A DNA stretch of 64,000 bases. Origin: Sinorhizobium americanum (GTDB taxonomy: Bacteria; Pseudomonadota; Alphaproteobacteria; Rhizobiales; Rhizobiaceae). The stretch covers positions 1 to 64,000 of the forward strand of contig NZ_LNQC01000052.1 of NCBI RefSeq assembly GCF_001651855.1, in the 5' to 3' direction. The notes beneath the pieces are model-generated. The model ran no database searches. It worked only from the letters and a program-made list of their open reading frames with translations, and was not told the DNA's origin. The first letter of the stretch is position 1; the number at the start of each line of letters is the position of its first letter. Position numbers and translations under genes: made by a program. Shown in pieces: positions 17,447 to 27,752 of the stretch.

Positions 17447-18748
17447 TCAATCCGCAGGCGCTTCGGATCGCCGTGCCGACCGCTCCTGCGGAGCATCGGT
17501 CGTACTCCGCGCCGCATGCTCGAACGCACCGCCCGGTACGGGCCGCACCCGCAGCAGGAACACGGACAGGCTCGCGACGATCAGGCCTGCCGCCACCGCA
17601 TAGGGCGCGCCGGAGAACGAATAAACCACTTCCGGCTTGGTGAAGAGCGCGAAGATCTGCGTGAAGAGAAGCGGACCGAGGATCGTGGTTATGCTCGATA
17701 TGCTGGTGAGAGCGCCCTGCAACTCGCCCTGCGCTGAGGGCGGCACATGGGCCGAAGCGATGCTGCGCAACGGCGGGTCGGCCAAGCTCTCGAGCGCCGT
17801 TGCGACGATCACGACATACACCATCCAACCCTGCCAGGCAGCCGCGTAGCCGAGCATGCCAAGCGCCGTGAAGGTGAGGCCAAGCGTAGCCGTCCTCCGC
17901 TCGCCGAGCTTCGACACGACCGGCGGCAAGACGAGTGCCATAACGAGCGCGCCGCCGACGCCGAAAATGCCAAGGGACAGTCCGATCTGACCCTCGCTCC
18001 AGCCGTAGCGGTAGGACGAAACGAAGGACCAGACGGCCGGATAGACGGCATGAGCGAGCCAGTAGAGAAAGAAGACGAGGCCTACCCAGCCGATCCCCGG
18101 ATAGTTGCGCATCTGCTTCAGCGCGCCGAGCGGGTTGGCCCGGTGCCACTCGAAGCGGCGCCGGTTTGCCGGGTCGAGCGTTTCTGGAAGAAGGAACAGG
18201 CCGACAGCGAAATTGACGAAGGACAACGCTGCCGCGCCATAAAAAGGAACGCGCGGGCCGAGTTCCCCGAGGAAGCCGCCAATAACCGGCCCTAGGGCGA
18301 AGCCGGTGCCGAACGCGATGCCGATCAGCCCGAAGTTCCTGGCGCGGTTGGAATCGTCGCTTACGTCGGCGATGAAGGCGGAAGCGGTTCCAAAGCTCGC
18401 GCCGCTGATCCCGGCGAGGATTCGCCCGACGAAGAGCGTCCAGTAGCTCGTTGCCACTGCGCAGATCAGGTTGTCGATCGCAAAGGTCAACACCGAGGCG
18501 AGCAGGATCGGCCGGCGTCCAAACCGATCGCTCAAATTGCCGATCAAGGGCGCAAAAAGAAACTGCATCCCCGAATAGACGAGCAGCAGCCAACCACCCT
18601 CGATGGCCGCCTCGCCGACGCTCGCCCCGGTCAATTCCTGAAGATAGCTGGGCAGCACCGGCACGATGATGGCGATGCCCATGATGTCGAGAAGCAGGAT
18701 CAGAAAGACGAGGAACAGGCCACGTCGCACAAAGATCTTGTCGAGCAT
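17447..18748 (-). CDS. TetA-type MFS transporter
   Basis: 433-residue major facilitator of the 12-segment drug:H+ antiporter (DHA1, Tet-like) group. The signature loop 2-3 motif is APLIGNLSDRFGRRPILLAS; segment 5 has the antiporter motif GLIGIAFGTGFALGPVIGGF; the half-way loop holds the charged stretch LDPANRRRFEWHRANPLGAL. The start is taken at the ATG 18748, not the TTG one codon earlier. No TetR-type repressor is adjacent. The upstream gap contains the inverted repeat AAGAAC-N9-GTTCTT (18841-18861), a possible operator. Confidence 0.88.
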   Translation of the reverse strand: MLDKIFVRRGLFLVFLILLLDIMGIAIIVPVLPSYLQELTGASVGEAAIEGGWLLLVYSGMQFLFAPLIGNLSDRFGRRPILLASVLTFAIDNLICAVATSYWTLFVGRILAGISGASFGTASAFIADVSDDSNRARNFGLIGIAFGTGFALGPVIGGFLGELGPRVPFYGAAALSFVNFAVGLFLLPETLDPANRRRFEWHRANPLGALKQMRNYPGIGWVGLVFFLYWLAHAVYPAVWSFVSSYRYGWSEGQIGLSLGIFGVGGALVMALVLPPVVSKLGERRTATLGLTFTALGMLGYAAAWQGWMVYVVIVATALESLADPPLRSIASAHVPPSAQGELQGALTSISSITTILGPLLFTQIFALFTKPEVVYSFSGAPYAVAAGLIVASLSVFLLRVRPVPGGAFEHAARSTTDAPQERSARRSEAPAD

Positions 18749-18840
18749 CAAGCTCCTCCCCGCTGTCCGCCGAAACGGAGACAGAACATGAACGATCTCA
18801 CCAAATAAGGTTTATCGCATCGCTTGCAGTGAAACAATCC

Positions 18841-18861
18841 AAGAACATTTCAAAGGTTCTT
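18841..18861. promoter_or_regulatory. Inverted repeat upstream of the TetA-like transporter
   Basis: AAGAAC (18841-18846) and GTTCTT (18856-18861) are separated by nine bases, about 93 bases upstream of the transporter start. The symmetry suggests a dimeric repressor site; this is inference only. Confidence 0.3.
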
Positions 18862-18914
18862 ATCGGAATGATCACAGGAACAGATGAGTCTTCGGCTTCT
18901 GCGTGTATTCATTG

Positions 18915-19817
18915 CTATGACTGCCGTTGCCGTGCCCTCAGGAAATCGACAAAGGCACGTAGCGGCGTCGGCAGGTGCTGACGCCCCGCGTAATAGAGGT
19001 ATGGTCCGGGGAAACCGGTCACCCAGTCTTCGAGGATCGGCACCAGCCGGCCGGCTCTAATTTCGGGCATCACCAATTCTTCAAAGGTCCGGATGATTCC
19101 GTGACCGGCAACAGCAGCACTGATCTCGAGATCGATCGAATTGGCGAGGACGGCAGCCGGCGGCGCCACGGTGATTGCCACCTCGCCCTCCCCGAACTCC
19201 CAAGGCAGCGCAATCCCGTTCTGGAAGCGGTGACGGATCGTGGCATGGTCGAGGATATCGCGCGGATGCTGTGGCACGCCGTGCCGGGCCAGATAGGCCG
19301 GAGCGGCCGCCGTGACGTAGCGCTGCACACGCGGTCCAATAGGGATCGCGATCATGTCCTTCTCCAGACGTTCCTCGTAACGCACGCCCGCATCGAAACC
19401 AGCGGCCAGAACGTCAACGAATCCATCCTCGGCGGTGACCTCCAAGGCGATCGCCGGATGCGCTGCGAGAAATGGACAGACGATCGGGGGCAGAATTTCA
19501 CGCGCAACGATCGTCGGGACGTTGAGGCGCAGCGTTCCGGCCGGGTTGTCGCGTTCGCTCGCCACCTGGTCGAGAGCCCCGGCGATCTCGCCAAGCGCCG
19601 GCGCCAGCCGCTCGAGGAGGCGGCTGCCCGCTTCCGTCACGGTGACACTGCGCGTCGTGCGGTTGAGCAGCCTGACCCCCAGCCGGGATTCAAGGCGCCG
19701 CAGGGCTTCGCTGAGAGCCGACGCCGACACGCCGCGCTTCTTGGCCGCAGTCCGAAAACTGCGTTCGTGCGCGACGGCGGCGAAGGCGTCGAGATCGGCC
19801 AGGGGAAGATCATTCAT
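18915..19817 (-). CDS. LysR family transcriptional regulator
   Basis: 300-residue LysR protein. The N-terminal winged helix-turn-helix covers about 3-62 (DLDAFAAVAHERSFRTAAKKRGVSASALS..ALRRLESRLGVRLLNRTTRSV) and the effector-binding domain about 88-295. It belongs to the group ending in PGPYLYYAGRQHLPTPLRAFVDFLR. It is divergent from the aldo/keto reductase, with 114 bases between the two starts, the usual arrangement of a LysR regulator and its target, so regulation of that reductase is likely. Confidence 0.92.
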   Translation of the reverse strand: MNDLPLADLDAFAAVAHERSFRTAAKKRGVSASALSEALRRLESRLGVRLLNRTTRSVTVTEAGSRLLERLAPALGEIAGALDQVASERDNPAGTLRLNVPTIVAREILPPIVCPFLAAHPAIALEVTAEDGFVDVLAAGFDAGVRYEERLEKDMIAIPIGPRVQRYVTAAAPAYLARHGVPQHPRDILDHATIRHRFQNGIALPWEFGEGEVAITVAPPAAVLANSIDLEISAAVAGHGIIRTFEELVMPEIRAGRLVPILEDWVTGFPGPYLYYAGRQHLPTPLRAFVDFLRARQRQS

Positions 19818-19931
19818 TGTACTAAATTCCGTACAAGCTGTGTTGTGAATGCCGGATTATCGCACAGATCGAAACGGAGTAAACCTTGCGGCGAAGGAAA
19901 CGGCAGCAAGGTTTCACCAAGGAGAACTCAG

Positions 19932-20924
19932 ATGCAGATGGTTTCCCTAGGCAAGTCCGGACCCGACGTTTCGGCGATCGGTCTTGGATGCATGGCAATG
20001 TCGGGAATGTACGGTCCCGCGGATCGCGCCGAAAGCATGGCGACAATTCATGCCGCTCTCGATGCGGCTGTCACCCTGCTCGACACCGGCGATTTCTACG
20101 GTATGGGACACAACGAGATGCTGATTCGCGAGGCGCTCGCCGGCCGGGACCGCGATCAAGTGCAGCTCAGTGTCAAGTTTGGCGCGCTGCGCGATGCGGC
20201 GGGCGGCTGGTCCGGCTATGACGGACGGCCGAAGGCGGTGCGGAATTTCCTGGCTTACAGCCTTCAGCGGCTGGGGGTCGACTACATCGATATCTACCGC
20301 CCCTCCCGCCTCGACCCGGATGTGCCGATCGAAGAGACGATCGGTGCGATCGCGGATATGGTGAAGGCGGGCTATGTTCGCCACATCGGCCTATCCGAAG
20401 TCGGCGCCGAGACGATCCGCCGCGCCGCCGCCGTCCACCCGATCAGCGATCTGCAGATCGAATATTCGCTGATCTCCCGAGGGATCGAGGACCAGATACT
20501 CCCCACCTGCCGCGAGCTTGGCATCGGCATCACCGCCTATGGCGTGCTTTCGCGCGGGCTGATCAGCGGGCATTGGCAGAAGGATGCCGCCAAGACCGGC
20601 GACTTCCGGGCCATGAGTCCGCGTTTTCAGGAAGGCAACGTCGATCAGAACCTTGCCTTGGTCGAAGCGCTGAGGCGCGTGGCGGCTGGAAAGGACGCGA
20701 CGGTGGCGCAGATCGCCATTGCCTGGGTCGCCGCTCGGGGTCGCGATATCGTCCCGCTCGTCGGCGCCCGGCGGCGCGACCGCCTCTCAGAGGCGCTTGG
20801 CTCGCAGGCTGTTCAACTGAACGCCGATGATCTCGCGGCGATCGAACATGCAATCCCGAAGGACGCCGCAGCCGGCGCACGCTATCCCGAGACGCAGCTG
20901 GTCCATATGGATAGCGAACGATGA
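19932..20924 (+). CDS. Aldo/keto reductase
   Basis: 330-residue NADPH-dependent aldo/keto reductase (TIM barrel). Of the catalytic tetrad, D51 and Y56 (LLDTGDFYGMG) and K82 (SVKFG) are seen; the usual His position reads YRPSRLDP, so it belongs to the subgroup lacking that His. The cofactor end is PLVGARRRDRLSEALGS. The ATG at 19932 follows AAGGAGAACTCAG; the open frame reaching back to 18975 is antisense to the LysR gene and spurious. Probably controlled by the divergent LysR regulator. Substrate unknown. Confidence 0.9.
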   Translation: MQMVSLGKSGPDVSAIGLGCMAMSGMYGPADRAESMATIHAALDAAVTLLDTGDFYGMGHNEMLIREALAGRDRDQVQLSVKFGALRDAAGGWSGYDGRPKAVRNFLAYSLQRLGVDYIDIYRPSRLDPDVPIEETIGAIADMVKAGYVRHIGLSEVGAETIRRAAAVHPISDLQIEYSLISRGIEDQILPTCRELGIGITAYGVLSRGLISGHWQKDAAKTGDFRAMSPRFQEGNVDQNLALVEALRRVAAGKDATVAQIAIAWVAARGRDIVPLVGARRRDRLSEALGSQAVQLNADDLAAIEHAIPKDAAAGARYPETQLVHMDSER

Positions 20925-20964
20925 CGGAGGGCCGGGAGCCGGGTCTTGCCCGACTCCGGAACTA

Positions 20965-21900
20965 TCAAACCGAACCGGAGAAGGTATCGCAGTCCGACAT
21001 CCTGCCGCTGTCGAAGCCGCGCCTGAACCACTTCATCCGCTGCTCCGAGGTTCCGTGGTTGAAGCTCTCCGGCACGACATAGCCTTGCATGCGCTTCTGC
21101 AGCGTGTCGTCACCGATCTGGGTCGCGGCGTTGAGGGCCTCTTCGAGGTCGCCGCGCTCCAGCAAGCCCTTCTGCTCGGTGTATTTGCCCCAGATTCCGG
21201 CAAAGCAATCCGCCTGCAGTTCGACGCGGATCGACATCTGGTTCGCCTCGGCCTCGCTCATGCGCTGACGCATCTGGTTGAATTTCGGAAGGACGCCGAG
21301 CAGGTTCTGGACGTGATGGCCGACCTCGTGCGCCAGCACATAGGCTTGCGCGAAGTCGCCCGCCGCATCGAATTTCTGCGCCAGTTCCTCGAAGAAGGTC
21401 ATGTCCAGATAGACCTTGCGGTCACCCGGGCAATAGAATGGCCCCGAGGCAGCGGAGGCAAACCCGCAGGCAGACTGGACGGCGCTGCTGAAAAGCACCA
21501 GCTTCGGCTCTTCGTATTGTTGGCCGCCAGCCTGGAAGATGCCGTTCCAGGTATCCTCCGTCTCCGCCAGCACCGTCGCCATGAAGGCCTTCATCTCCTC
21601 TTCTTCCGCCGAGCCGCGCGGCGCCTGCGAACCATCGCTCTGCTCGAAGCCCGGCATGTTAACCGGCCCGCCCTCGATGACCTGGAGCATGTCGATGCCC
21701 ATGGCCTTCAGCAGGAAATAGAGAATGACCAGGAAGATGATCGTGCCGAAGCTCAAGCCCCCGCCGGCGCGGCGCATGCCGCCGCCTGTCGGAATGCGGA
21801 ACCCGCCGCCGCGGCCGAAGGGGCCGCCTCCAAGGCCGCCGGGGCTCGCGCCCCGCTGATCCTCGACGTTGCTGGACTGGCGGCGGCCCTTCCATTCCAT
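20965..21900 (-). CDS. ypfJ: Neutral zinc metallopeptidase (YpfJ family)
   Basis: 311-residue YpfJ/KPN_02809-type protein. Gly/Arg-rich N-terminus (MEWKGRRQSSNVEDQRG), one membrane segment (about 49-68, SFGTIIFLVILYFLLKAMGI), then a peptidase-like domain with the zinc motif HEVGHH at 191-196 and a downstream ADCFAGIWG holding a likely third ligand. The catalytic part therefore probably faces the periplasm. The conserved MEWKGRR start fixes the ATG. Physiological substrate unknown. Confidence 0.88.
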   Translation of the reverse strand: MEWKGRRQSSNVEDQRGASPGGLGGGPFGRGGGFRIPTGGGMRRAGGGLSFGTIIFLVILYFLLKAMGIDMLQVIEGGPVNMPGFEQSDGSQAPRGSAEEEEMKAFMATVLAETEDTWNGIFQAGGQQYEEPKLVLFSSAVQSACGFASAASGPFYCPGDRKVYLDMTFFEELAQKFDAAGDFAQAYVLAHEVGHHVQNLLGVLPKFNQMRQRMSEAEANQMSIRVELQADCFAGIWGKYTEQKGLLERGDLEEALNAATQIGDDTLQKRMQGYVVPESFNHGTSEQRMKWFRRGFDSGRMSDCDTFSGSV

Positions 21901-22107
21901 GATCTTTCCTCCGGAGACGTCGCTTCTACTTTGGCGCGTTGAACATTTATATGCCTGCGCGGCGATCCATGTAAAACGCAATCGCCGCAGAGGCGGTTTC
22001 ATCGGCCGGTCTTTTTCCGTAATGTCGCCTATTCATCCTTGGCGATGGTTGACGTCTCTTCGCTTTCAGGTTCCCGTCGCACCGGGGCGCGGCACGGAGG
22101 TGCATCG

Positions 22108-22254
22108 ATGAAGACGGTGCTTCCGAAAGTGGTGGGCGATACTCCAAGGCGGTCTTTGATCGAGCACGCAAATATCCTGCGCTTTATTGTCGATTCCGGA
22201 ATTTTCGGGGTTTCGCTGGCAAGGACATTTGCCTATAAGCCGCTTCTAGCCTGA
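22108..22254 (+). CDS. Possible small protein or carB leader peptide
   Basis: 48-codon ORF, MKTVLPKVVGDTPRRSLIEH... ending FAYKPLLA. GGAGG at 22096-22100 is perfectly spaced from the ATG, and a terminator hairpin (22275-22307) begins 20 bases after its stop, in front of carB. This makes it either an independent tiny gene or a leader ORF in an attenuated carB transcript. Arg codons are not unusually concentrated, so classical ribosome-stalling attenuation is not evident. No family recognised. The rest of 21901-22107 shows nothing else. Confidence 0.4.
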   Translation: MKTVLPKVVGDTPRRSLIEHANILRFIVDSGIFGVSLARTFAYKPLLA

Positions 22255-22274
22255 AAAGACCATTCATTGTGCAC

Positions 22275-22307
22275 CCGGCCGGTGATCTCCCACCTCGGCC
22301 GGTTTTT
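22275..22307 (+). terminator. Terminator hairpin in front of carB
   Basis: CCGGCCG (22275-22281) pairs with CGGCCGG (22296-22302), followed by TTTTT (22303-22307), only 29 bases before the carB ATG. It either ends a short upstream transcript or acts as an attenuator of carB. Confidence 0.7.
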
Positions 22308-22335
22308 CGCGCAACCAGAAAAGCGGATGAGAACC

Positions 22336-25300
22336 ATGCCGAAGCGCCAAGATATCAAATCGATCCTCATCATCGGCGCGGGGCCGATCGTGATCGGCCA
22401 GGCATGTGAATTCGATTATTCCGGCACCCAGGCTTGCAAGGCTCTCAAGGAGGAAGGCTACCGCGTCATTCTCGTCAACTCCAACCCGGCGACGATCATG
22501 ACCGATCCGGGGCTGGCCGATGCGACCTATGTCGAGCCGATCACCCCTGAAGTGGTCGCCAAGATCATCGCCAAGGAGCGCCCGGACGCGCTGTTGCCGA
22601 CAATGGGCGGCCAGACGGCCTTGAACACGGCGCTTTCCCTCCGCCGGATGGGCGTTCTCGATCGCTACAATGTCGAGATGATTGGTGCCAAGCCCGATGC
22701 GATCGACAAGGCCGAGGACCGCGCGCTGTTCCGCGAAGCGATGGCCAAGATCGGGCTCGAGACGCCGAAGTCGCGGCTGGCGAACGCCACCGACATCAAG
22801 GACCAGGACCGGAAGGCGCATGAGGCGGAGCGCGCGGCGCTCAAGGCCAAGTTTTCCGGCGGCGAACTCGACACCGCCCTCGACGAGCTCGAGAACCAGT
22901 GGAACCTCGGCGAAGGCGATCGCAAGGCGCGCTATGTCAACCATGCCATGGCGATCGCGGCTCAAGCGCTCGACGACGTCGGCTTGCCGGCGATCATCCG
23001 GCCCTCCTTCACGCTCGGCGGCACTGGTGGCGGCATTGCCTACAACCGTTCGGAGTTCTTCGAGATCGTCGGCAGCGGCCTCGATGCGTCGCCGACGACG
23101 GAAGTCCTGATCGAGGAGTCGGTCCTCGGCTGGAAGGAATATGAAATGGAAGTCGTCCGCGACAAGGCGGACAATTGCATCATCATCTGCTCGATCGAAA
23201 ACATCGACCCGATGGGCGTCCACACGGGCGATTCGATCACCGTCGCGCCGGCGCTGACGCTGACTGACAAGGAATACCAGATCATGCGTAACGCCTCGAT
23301 CGCGGTGCTGCGCGAGATCGGCGTCGAGACCGGCGGATCGAACGTGCAGTTCGCGGTCAATCCCGAAAACGGTCGCCTGGTCGTCATCGAGATGAACCCG
23401 CGCGTCTCGCGCTCCTCGGCGCTCGCCTCCAAGGCGACCGGCTTCCCGATCGCCAAGATCGCCGCCAAGCTTGCCATCGGCTATACGCTCGACGAGCTGG
23501 AGAACGACATAACCGGCGGCGCGACGCCGGCGTCCTTCGAACCGTCGATCGACTATGTCGTCACCAAGATCCCGCGCTTCGCCTTCGAAAAATTCCCCGG
23601 CGCCGAACCGACGCTGACCACCGCAATGAAATCGGTCGGCGAAGTCATGGCGATTGGCCGCACCTTCGCGGAATCGCTGCAGAAGGCGCTGCGCGGGCTT
23701 GAAACCGGGCTTACCGGTCTCGACGAGATCGAAGTTCCCGATTTCGACGACGACGGCGATGGTCGCAACGCCATCCGCGCTGCGCTCGGCACGCCGACCC
23801 CTGACCGCCTGCGCATGGTCGCCCAGGCGCTGCGCCTCGGCATGACCGAAGCGGAAGTCCACGAGGCCTGCAAGATCGACCCATGGTTCATCGCCCAGTT
23901 CAAGGCGATCGTCGACATGGAGGCGCGCATCCGCGAACATGGCCTGCCACAGGATCCCGAAAACCTCAGGATGCTGAAGGCGATGGGCTTCTCCGATGCG
24001 CGGCTCGCGACGCTCACCGGCAAGCGCCCGAAGGAAGTGGCGGAACTGCGCAACGCGCTGAATGTCCGCCCGGTCTATAAGCGCATCGACACCTGCGCGG
24101 CGGAATTCGCTTCGCCGACCGCCTACATGTATTCGACCTATGAGACGCCGTTCGTCGGCGCCGCCCGCTCCGAGGCACAGGTTTCCGATCGCAAGAAGGT
24201 CGTCATCCTGGGTGGCGGCCCGAACCGGATCGGCCAGGGGATCGAATTCGACTATTGCTGCTGCCATGCGGCCTTCGCGCTCAAGGACGCCGGCTATGAA
24301 TCGATCATGATCAACTGCAATCCGGAAACCGTGTCGACCGACTACGACACCTCCGACCGCCTCTATTTCGAGCCGCTGACGGCGGAAGACGTGATCGAGA
24401 TCATGCGCGCCGAGCAGGAAAACGGCACGCTGCACGGCGTCATCGTTCAGTTCGGCGGCCAGACGCCGCTGAAGCTTGCCGAGGCGCTTGAGAAGAACGG
24501 CATTCCGATCCTCGGGACGGCACCCGACGCGATCGATCTGGCCGAAGACCGCGACCGATTCCAGAAGCTTCTGATGAAGCTCGACCTGAACCAGCCGCGC
24601 AACGGCATCGCCTACTCCGTCGAGCAGGCCCGCCTCGTCGCCGCCGAAATCGGGTTCCCGCTGGTCGTGCGCCCGTCCTATGTTCTCGGCGGCCGGGCGA
24701 TGCAGATCATCCATTCGGAAAGCATGCTGCAGAGCTACCTGCTCGACACGGTTCCGGGCCTCGTGCCGGAAGACATCAAGCAGCGTTATCCGAACGACAA
24801 GACGGGCCAGATCAACACGCTGCTCGGCAAGAACCCGCTGCTCTTCGACAGCTATCTGACCAATGCCATCGAAGTCGACGTCGATTGCCTGTGCGACGGC
24901 AAGGATGTGTTTGTTTCCGGTATCATGGAGCATATCGAGGAAGCGGGCATTCACTCCGGCGACTCCGCGTGCTCGCTGCCGGTGCACTCGCTCGACATGA
25001 ACCTCGTCGACGAGCTCGAGCGGCAGACGGCGGCGCTTGCCAAGGCACTCAACGTCGGCGGCTTGATGAACGTGCAGTTCGCCATCAAGGACGGCACGAT
25101 CTACGTGCTCGAAGTCAATCCGCGCGCGTCGCGGACTGTTCCCTTCGTCGCCAAGACGATCGGCGCGCCGATTGCGAAGATCGCCGCGCGCGTGATGGCC
25201 GGGGAAACGCTGGATGATGCGATCGCCGCCTATGGCAAGAAGCCGGATCCGCGCAATCTGAAGCATATCGCCGTCAAGGAAGCCGTGTTCCCGTTCGCCC

Positions 25301-25827
25301 GCTTCCCGGGCGTCGACACGCTGCTCGGCCCGGAAATGCGCTCGACCGGTGAAGTGATCGGCCTCGACACCGACTATGCGTTGGCTTTCGCCAAGTCCCA
25401 GCTCGGCGCCGGCGTCGACCTGCCGCGTGACGGAACGGTGTTCGTCTCGGTTCGCGACGAGGACAAGGCACGGGTGCTGCCGGCCATCCGCGTGCTCGCG
25501 GATATCGGTTTCAAGGTGATGGCGACCGGCGGCACGGCCCGGTTCCTGGGCGAAAACGGTATCACCGCCATCAAGGTCAACAAGGTGCTCGAGGGGCGGC
25601 CGCACGTCGAGGATGCCATCCGCAACCGCCAGATCCAGCTCGTCATCAACACTACGGATGGTAACAAGGCAATCTCCGACTCGAAGTCGCTGCGTCGTGC
25701 AACCCTGATGCAGAAGGTCCCCTATTACACGACCATGGCCGGAGCCGAAGCCGCGGCGCAAGCCATCAAGGCGCTGAAGGCGGGCAACCTCGAAGTGCGT
25801 CCGCTGCAGAGCTATTTCGACGCTTGA
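22336..25827 (+). CDS. carB: Carbamoyl-phosphate synthase large subunit
   Basis: 1163-residue CarB, which makes carbamoyl phosphate from bicarbonate, ammonia (delivered by CarA) and two ATP, feeding arginine and pyrimidine synthesis. The two homologous halves are plain: [20 protein letters not shown] (from 9) and [20 protein letters not shown] (from about 620). Each half carries an ATP-grasp domain ([21 protein letters not shown]), and a C-terminal MGS-type allosteric domain ([15 protein letters not shown]...) follows. The start [14 protein letters not shown] is the family one. carA is not in the window. Confidence 0.97.
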   Translation: MPKRQDIKSILIIGAGPIVIGQACEFDYSGTQACKALKEEGYRVILVNSNPATIMTDPGLADATYVEPITPEVVAKIIAKERPDALLPTMGGQTALNTALSLRRMGVLDRYNVEMIGAKPDAIDKAEDRALFREAMAKIGLETPKSRLANATDIKDQDRKAHEAERAALKAKFSGGELDTALDELENQWNLGEGDRKARYVNHAMAIAAQALDDVGLPAIIRPSFTLGGTGGGIAYNRSEFFEIVGSGLDASPTTEVLIEESVLGWKEYEMEVVRDKADNCIIICSIENIDPMGVHTGDSITVAPALTLTDKEYQIMRNASIAVLREIGVETGGSNVQFAVNPENGRLVVIEMNPRVSRSSALASKATGFPIAKIAAKLAIGYTLDELENDITGGATPASFEPSIDYVVTKIPRFAFEKFPGAEPTLTTAMKSVGEVMAIGRTFAESLQKALRGLETGLTGLDEIEVPDFDDDGDGRNAIRAALGTPTPDRLRMVAQALRLGMTEAEVHEACKIDPWFIAQFKAIVDMEARIREHGLPQDPENLRMLKAMGFSDARLATLTGKRPKEVAELRNALNVRPVYKRIDTCAAEFASPTAYMYSTYETPFVGAARSEAQVSDRKKVVILGGGPNRIGQGIEFDYCCCHAAFALKDAGYESIMINCNPETVSTDYDTSDRLYFEPLTAEDVIEIMRAEQENGTLHGVIVQFGGQTPLKLAEALEKNGIPILGTAPDAIDLAEDRDRFQKLLMKLDLNQPRNGIAYSVEQARLVAAEIGFPLVVRPSYVLGGRAMQIIHSESMLQSYLLDTVPGLVPEDIKQRYPNDKTGQINTLLGKNPLLFDSYLTNAIEVDVDCLCDGKDVFVSGIMEHIEEAGIHSGDSACSLPVHSLDMNLVDELERQTAALAKALNVGGLMNVQFAIKDGTIYVLEVNPRASRTVPFVAKTIGAPIAKIAARVMAGETLDDAIAAYGKKPDPRNLKHIAVKEAVFPFARFPGVDTLLGPEMRSTGEVIGLDTDYALAFAKSQLGAGVDLPRDGTVFVSVRDEDKARVLPAIRVLADIGFKVMATGGTARFLGENGITAIKVNKVLEGRPHVEDAIRNRQIQLVINTTDGNKAISDSKSLRRATLMQKVPYYTTMAGAEAAAQAIKALKAGNLEVRPLQSYFDA

Positions 25828-25990
25828 CGAATGCCCCGGGGCGCCGATTGGGTGCGCCGAGGCTCAACTACGCTTCTGAATGCAACCTGAACGTTTTGTT
25901 CAGGCTACATTCGGGCGCGGCGTGGTTTGCTTGTCCCCATTGCGAGCGAAGCCGAACTCAACCGGCAACGCATGAGCCCGGGGCAACGAC

Positions 25991-26341
25991 GTGCGGCTGT
26001 ATTTCTTCGATCTTCACTGGGGCGAGGAACAATTCCTCGATGAGGAGGGAATTGCCCATTTCGACGAGGGGTCGGCCCTTTATTATGCCCAGCGCATTGC
26101 CGACAGGATCGGCCGTGACGTCGACTATGGATCACTGCAAGTGAAGGTGCGATCGAGTGAAGGCAAACTGCTGGCGACCGTTTCGGCATCCGCAGGCCGC
26201 GGCCGCGAGCAGTTTGCCTTGATGGGCAGACGCAGTCCGGACGTGCTCCGCCATCACCCTCGGAGTGCCGTTCCCTCTGCTGGGCTCGAAACTCTCAATT
26301 GCAGCCTGCGGCTCCCGGGCGCGCCAGGCGCAGCGTCCTGA
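25991..26341 (+). CDS. DUF6894-like protein, C-terminus doubtful
   Basis: 116-codon frame from a GTG. The first 60 residues (MRLYFFDLHWGEEQFLDEEG, then DEGSALYYAQRIADRIGRDV and VKVRSSEGKLLATV) match the small DUF6894 type common in rhizobia, normally about 75-85 residues. The remaining 35 residues look non-native and the frame overlaps the 3' end of the convergent MFS gene by 47 bases. A late frameshift or relaxed end of an ORF that once stopped earlier is likely. Function unknown. Confidence 0.55.
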   Translation: MRLYFFDLHWGEEQFLDEEGIAHFDEGSALYYAQRIADRIGRDVDYGSLQVKVRSSEGKLLATVSASAGRGREQFALMGRRSPDVLRHHPRSAVPSAGLETLNCSLRLPGAPGAAS

Positions 26342-27752
26342 GGGCGAAGAAGACTGATGCGACGGCAATGACGCAAGCCAGTGCAAATACGGCAAGCAGC
26401 GACAACGCCAGCACATGATCGCTGGCCCCTTCATCGAAGCCGAAAGCATTGGCCGTTACGCCGAAAAGTGCGGCACCGATCGCATAACCGGCCGATTGCA
26501 GCGTCGGGAGCAGAGCCGAGGTCTTGTCGCGTTCCTCTTTGCTCGAAATGTCCATCAGAAACTGGCTGAGCGTTCCCCAACTGATGCCGAAACCCGTGCC
26601 GATGGCCGCCTGTCCGATGAACACAAGTCGGTGCTCGTCGCTCCAGACGGCGAGTGTCAGTCCGATGAGACCAAGGCAGAGGATCAGCGGCCCCGTCCAC
26701 ATCAGCCGAACGCGAACAGCGTGCGATGGCAGGCTGGCGACCAGAATTGCCGTTACGCTCCAGGACATCGCCATCAAGGCGCTCGAAAAGCCGGCGGCAG
26801 TCGGTCGGAAATCCCAAAGCTGCTGCAGGGAATAGACGAGATAAACCGAGCCGGACGCCTGGGCCAGCGGCATCAACAGGATCACCCAGAGACCGCTGCC
26901 AAGCGCGCTTCGGTTCGCGAAAGCGCAGGACGGCAGAATGGAATGTGGCGACCGGCGGTCGGATCGAATCGCGGTGATGAAAACGGAGAGTGCGATCACG
27001 AGCAGGGCCGCCGTTCCATAGGCATTGCCTGCCGTGTTCGAGAGCGAGATCAGCACAATGCCGAGGCCGAATGCGAAGAGTCGCAGCAAGGGCACCGCGC
27101 CGACAGCGCCGGCGCCTCGCTTCGGCTGACCGACGCTTGCAATGACGAGCGCTATGAAGACGGCCACGGCAGGTATGTTGACGAAGAAAGCGGCGCGCCA
27201 CGACCAGTATTCCGTGAGCAGTCCGGAAATTAGCGGACCGGCAAAGGCAGCCGACGCCCAGACGATCGCTTCCGCCCCGAACACCTTCGGAACGAGGCGC
27301 GGCGGGAAAAGCTCAGGGATTAACGCATAGCAAACCCCGGCAATGATGCCCTCGCCCAGCCCCTGCAGCAACCTGCCGGCGAGCACTTGCGGCATGCCGG
27401 TCGCGAGCGTCGCGATAATCGTGCCGGCGGCAAAGACGAGCGCCGCAGCGATCAGCGTATTGCGCGCGCCGAACCTGGCTTTCTGGTTGGCCGTCAAGGC
27501 GCCGCCGATGATGGCGAAGACGAGATAGAGCGTGAAGGCCCAGGACAACAGGGCTGCCCCGCCGAATTCCTTGACGGCCGTAGGCAGCGCCGTCGAAATA
27601 AAGAATTCATTGAATGCAAACAGCGCGACACCAAGGCACAGGGTCACAGTTGCAGCAAAGTGATCTCTCTTTAGCAACTCGCTCCAGCGTCCCTCGCCTG
27701 GCCTGTGCTTCGTCACGCTGGAGGTCCTTGGGCTCTCTTCGAGTAGACTCAT
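26295..27752 (-). CDS. MFS transporter, DHA2-like
   Basis: 485-residue major facilitator with about 14 hydrophobic segments. The opening FAATVTLCLGVALFAFNEFF..ALPTAVKEFGG and the loop GRLLQGLGEGIIAGVCYALIPELFP resemble the DHA2 (EmrB-like) drug exporters, but the motif-A loop is weak (NQKARFGARNTLIAAA). Segments 5-6 contain AGPLISGLLTEYWSWRAAFFVNIP, the typical DHA2 motif. No membrane-fusion partner is nearby, so it probably works alone in the inner membrane. Substrate unknown. Confidence 0.85.
   Translation of the reverse strand: MSLLEESPRTSSVTKHRPGEGRWSELLKRDHFAATVTLCLGVALFAFNEFFISTALPTAVKEFGGAALLSWAFTLYLVFAIIGGALTANQKARFGARNTLIAAALVFAAGTIIATLATGMPQVLAGRLLQGLGEGIIAGVCYALIPELFPPRLVPKVFGAEAIVWASAAFAGPLISGLLTEYWSWRAAFFVNIPAVAVFIALVIASVGQPKRGAGAVGAVPLLRLFAFGLGIVLISLSNTAGNAYGTAALLVIALSVFITAIRSDRRSPHSILPSCAFANRSALGSGLWVILLMPLAQASGSVYLVYSLQQLWDFRPTAAGFSSALMAMSWSVTAILVASLPSHAVRVRLMWTGPLILCLGLIGLTLAVWSDEHRLVFIGQAAIGTGFGISWGTLSQFLMDISSKEERDKTSALLPTLQSAGYAIGAALFGVTANAFGFDEGASDHVLALSLLAVFALACVIAVASVFFALRTLRLARPGAAGCN

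Noticed and set aside
18975..20924. 649-residue fusion-like open frame
   Set aside because: Its first half is antisense to the LysR gene; only the part from 19932 has aldo/keto reductase homology and a ribosome site.
22264..25761. 1165-residue open frame on the minus strand opposite carB
   Set aside because: Shadow of a high-GC coding gene in the opposite frame; its residue pattern is Arg/Asp/His-rich and matches no family, while carB is certain.
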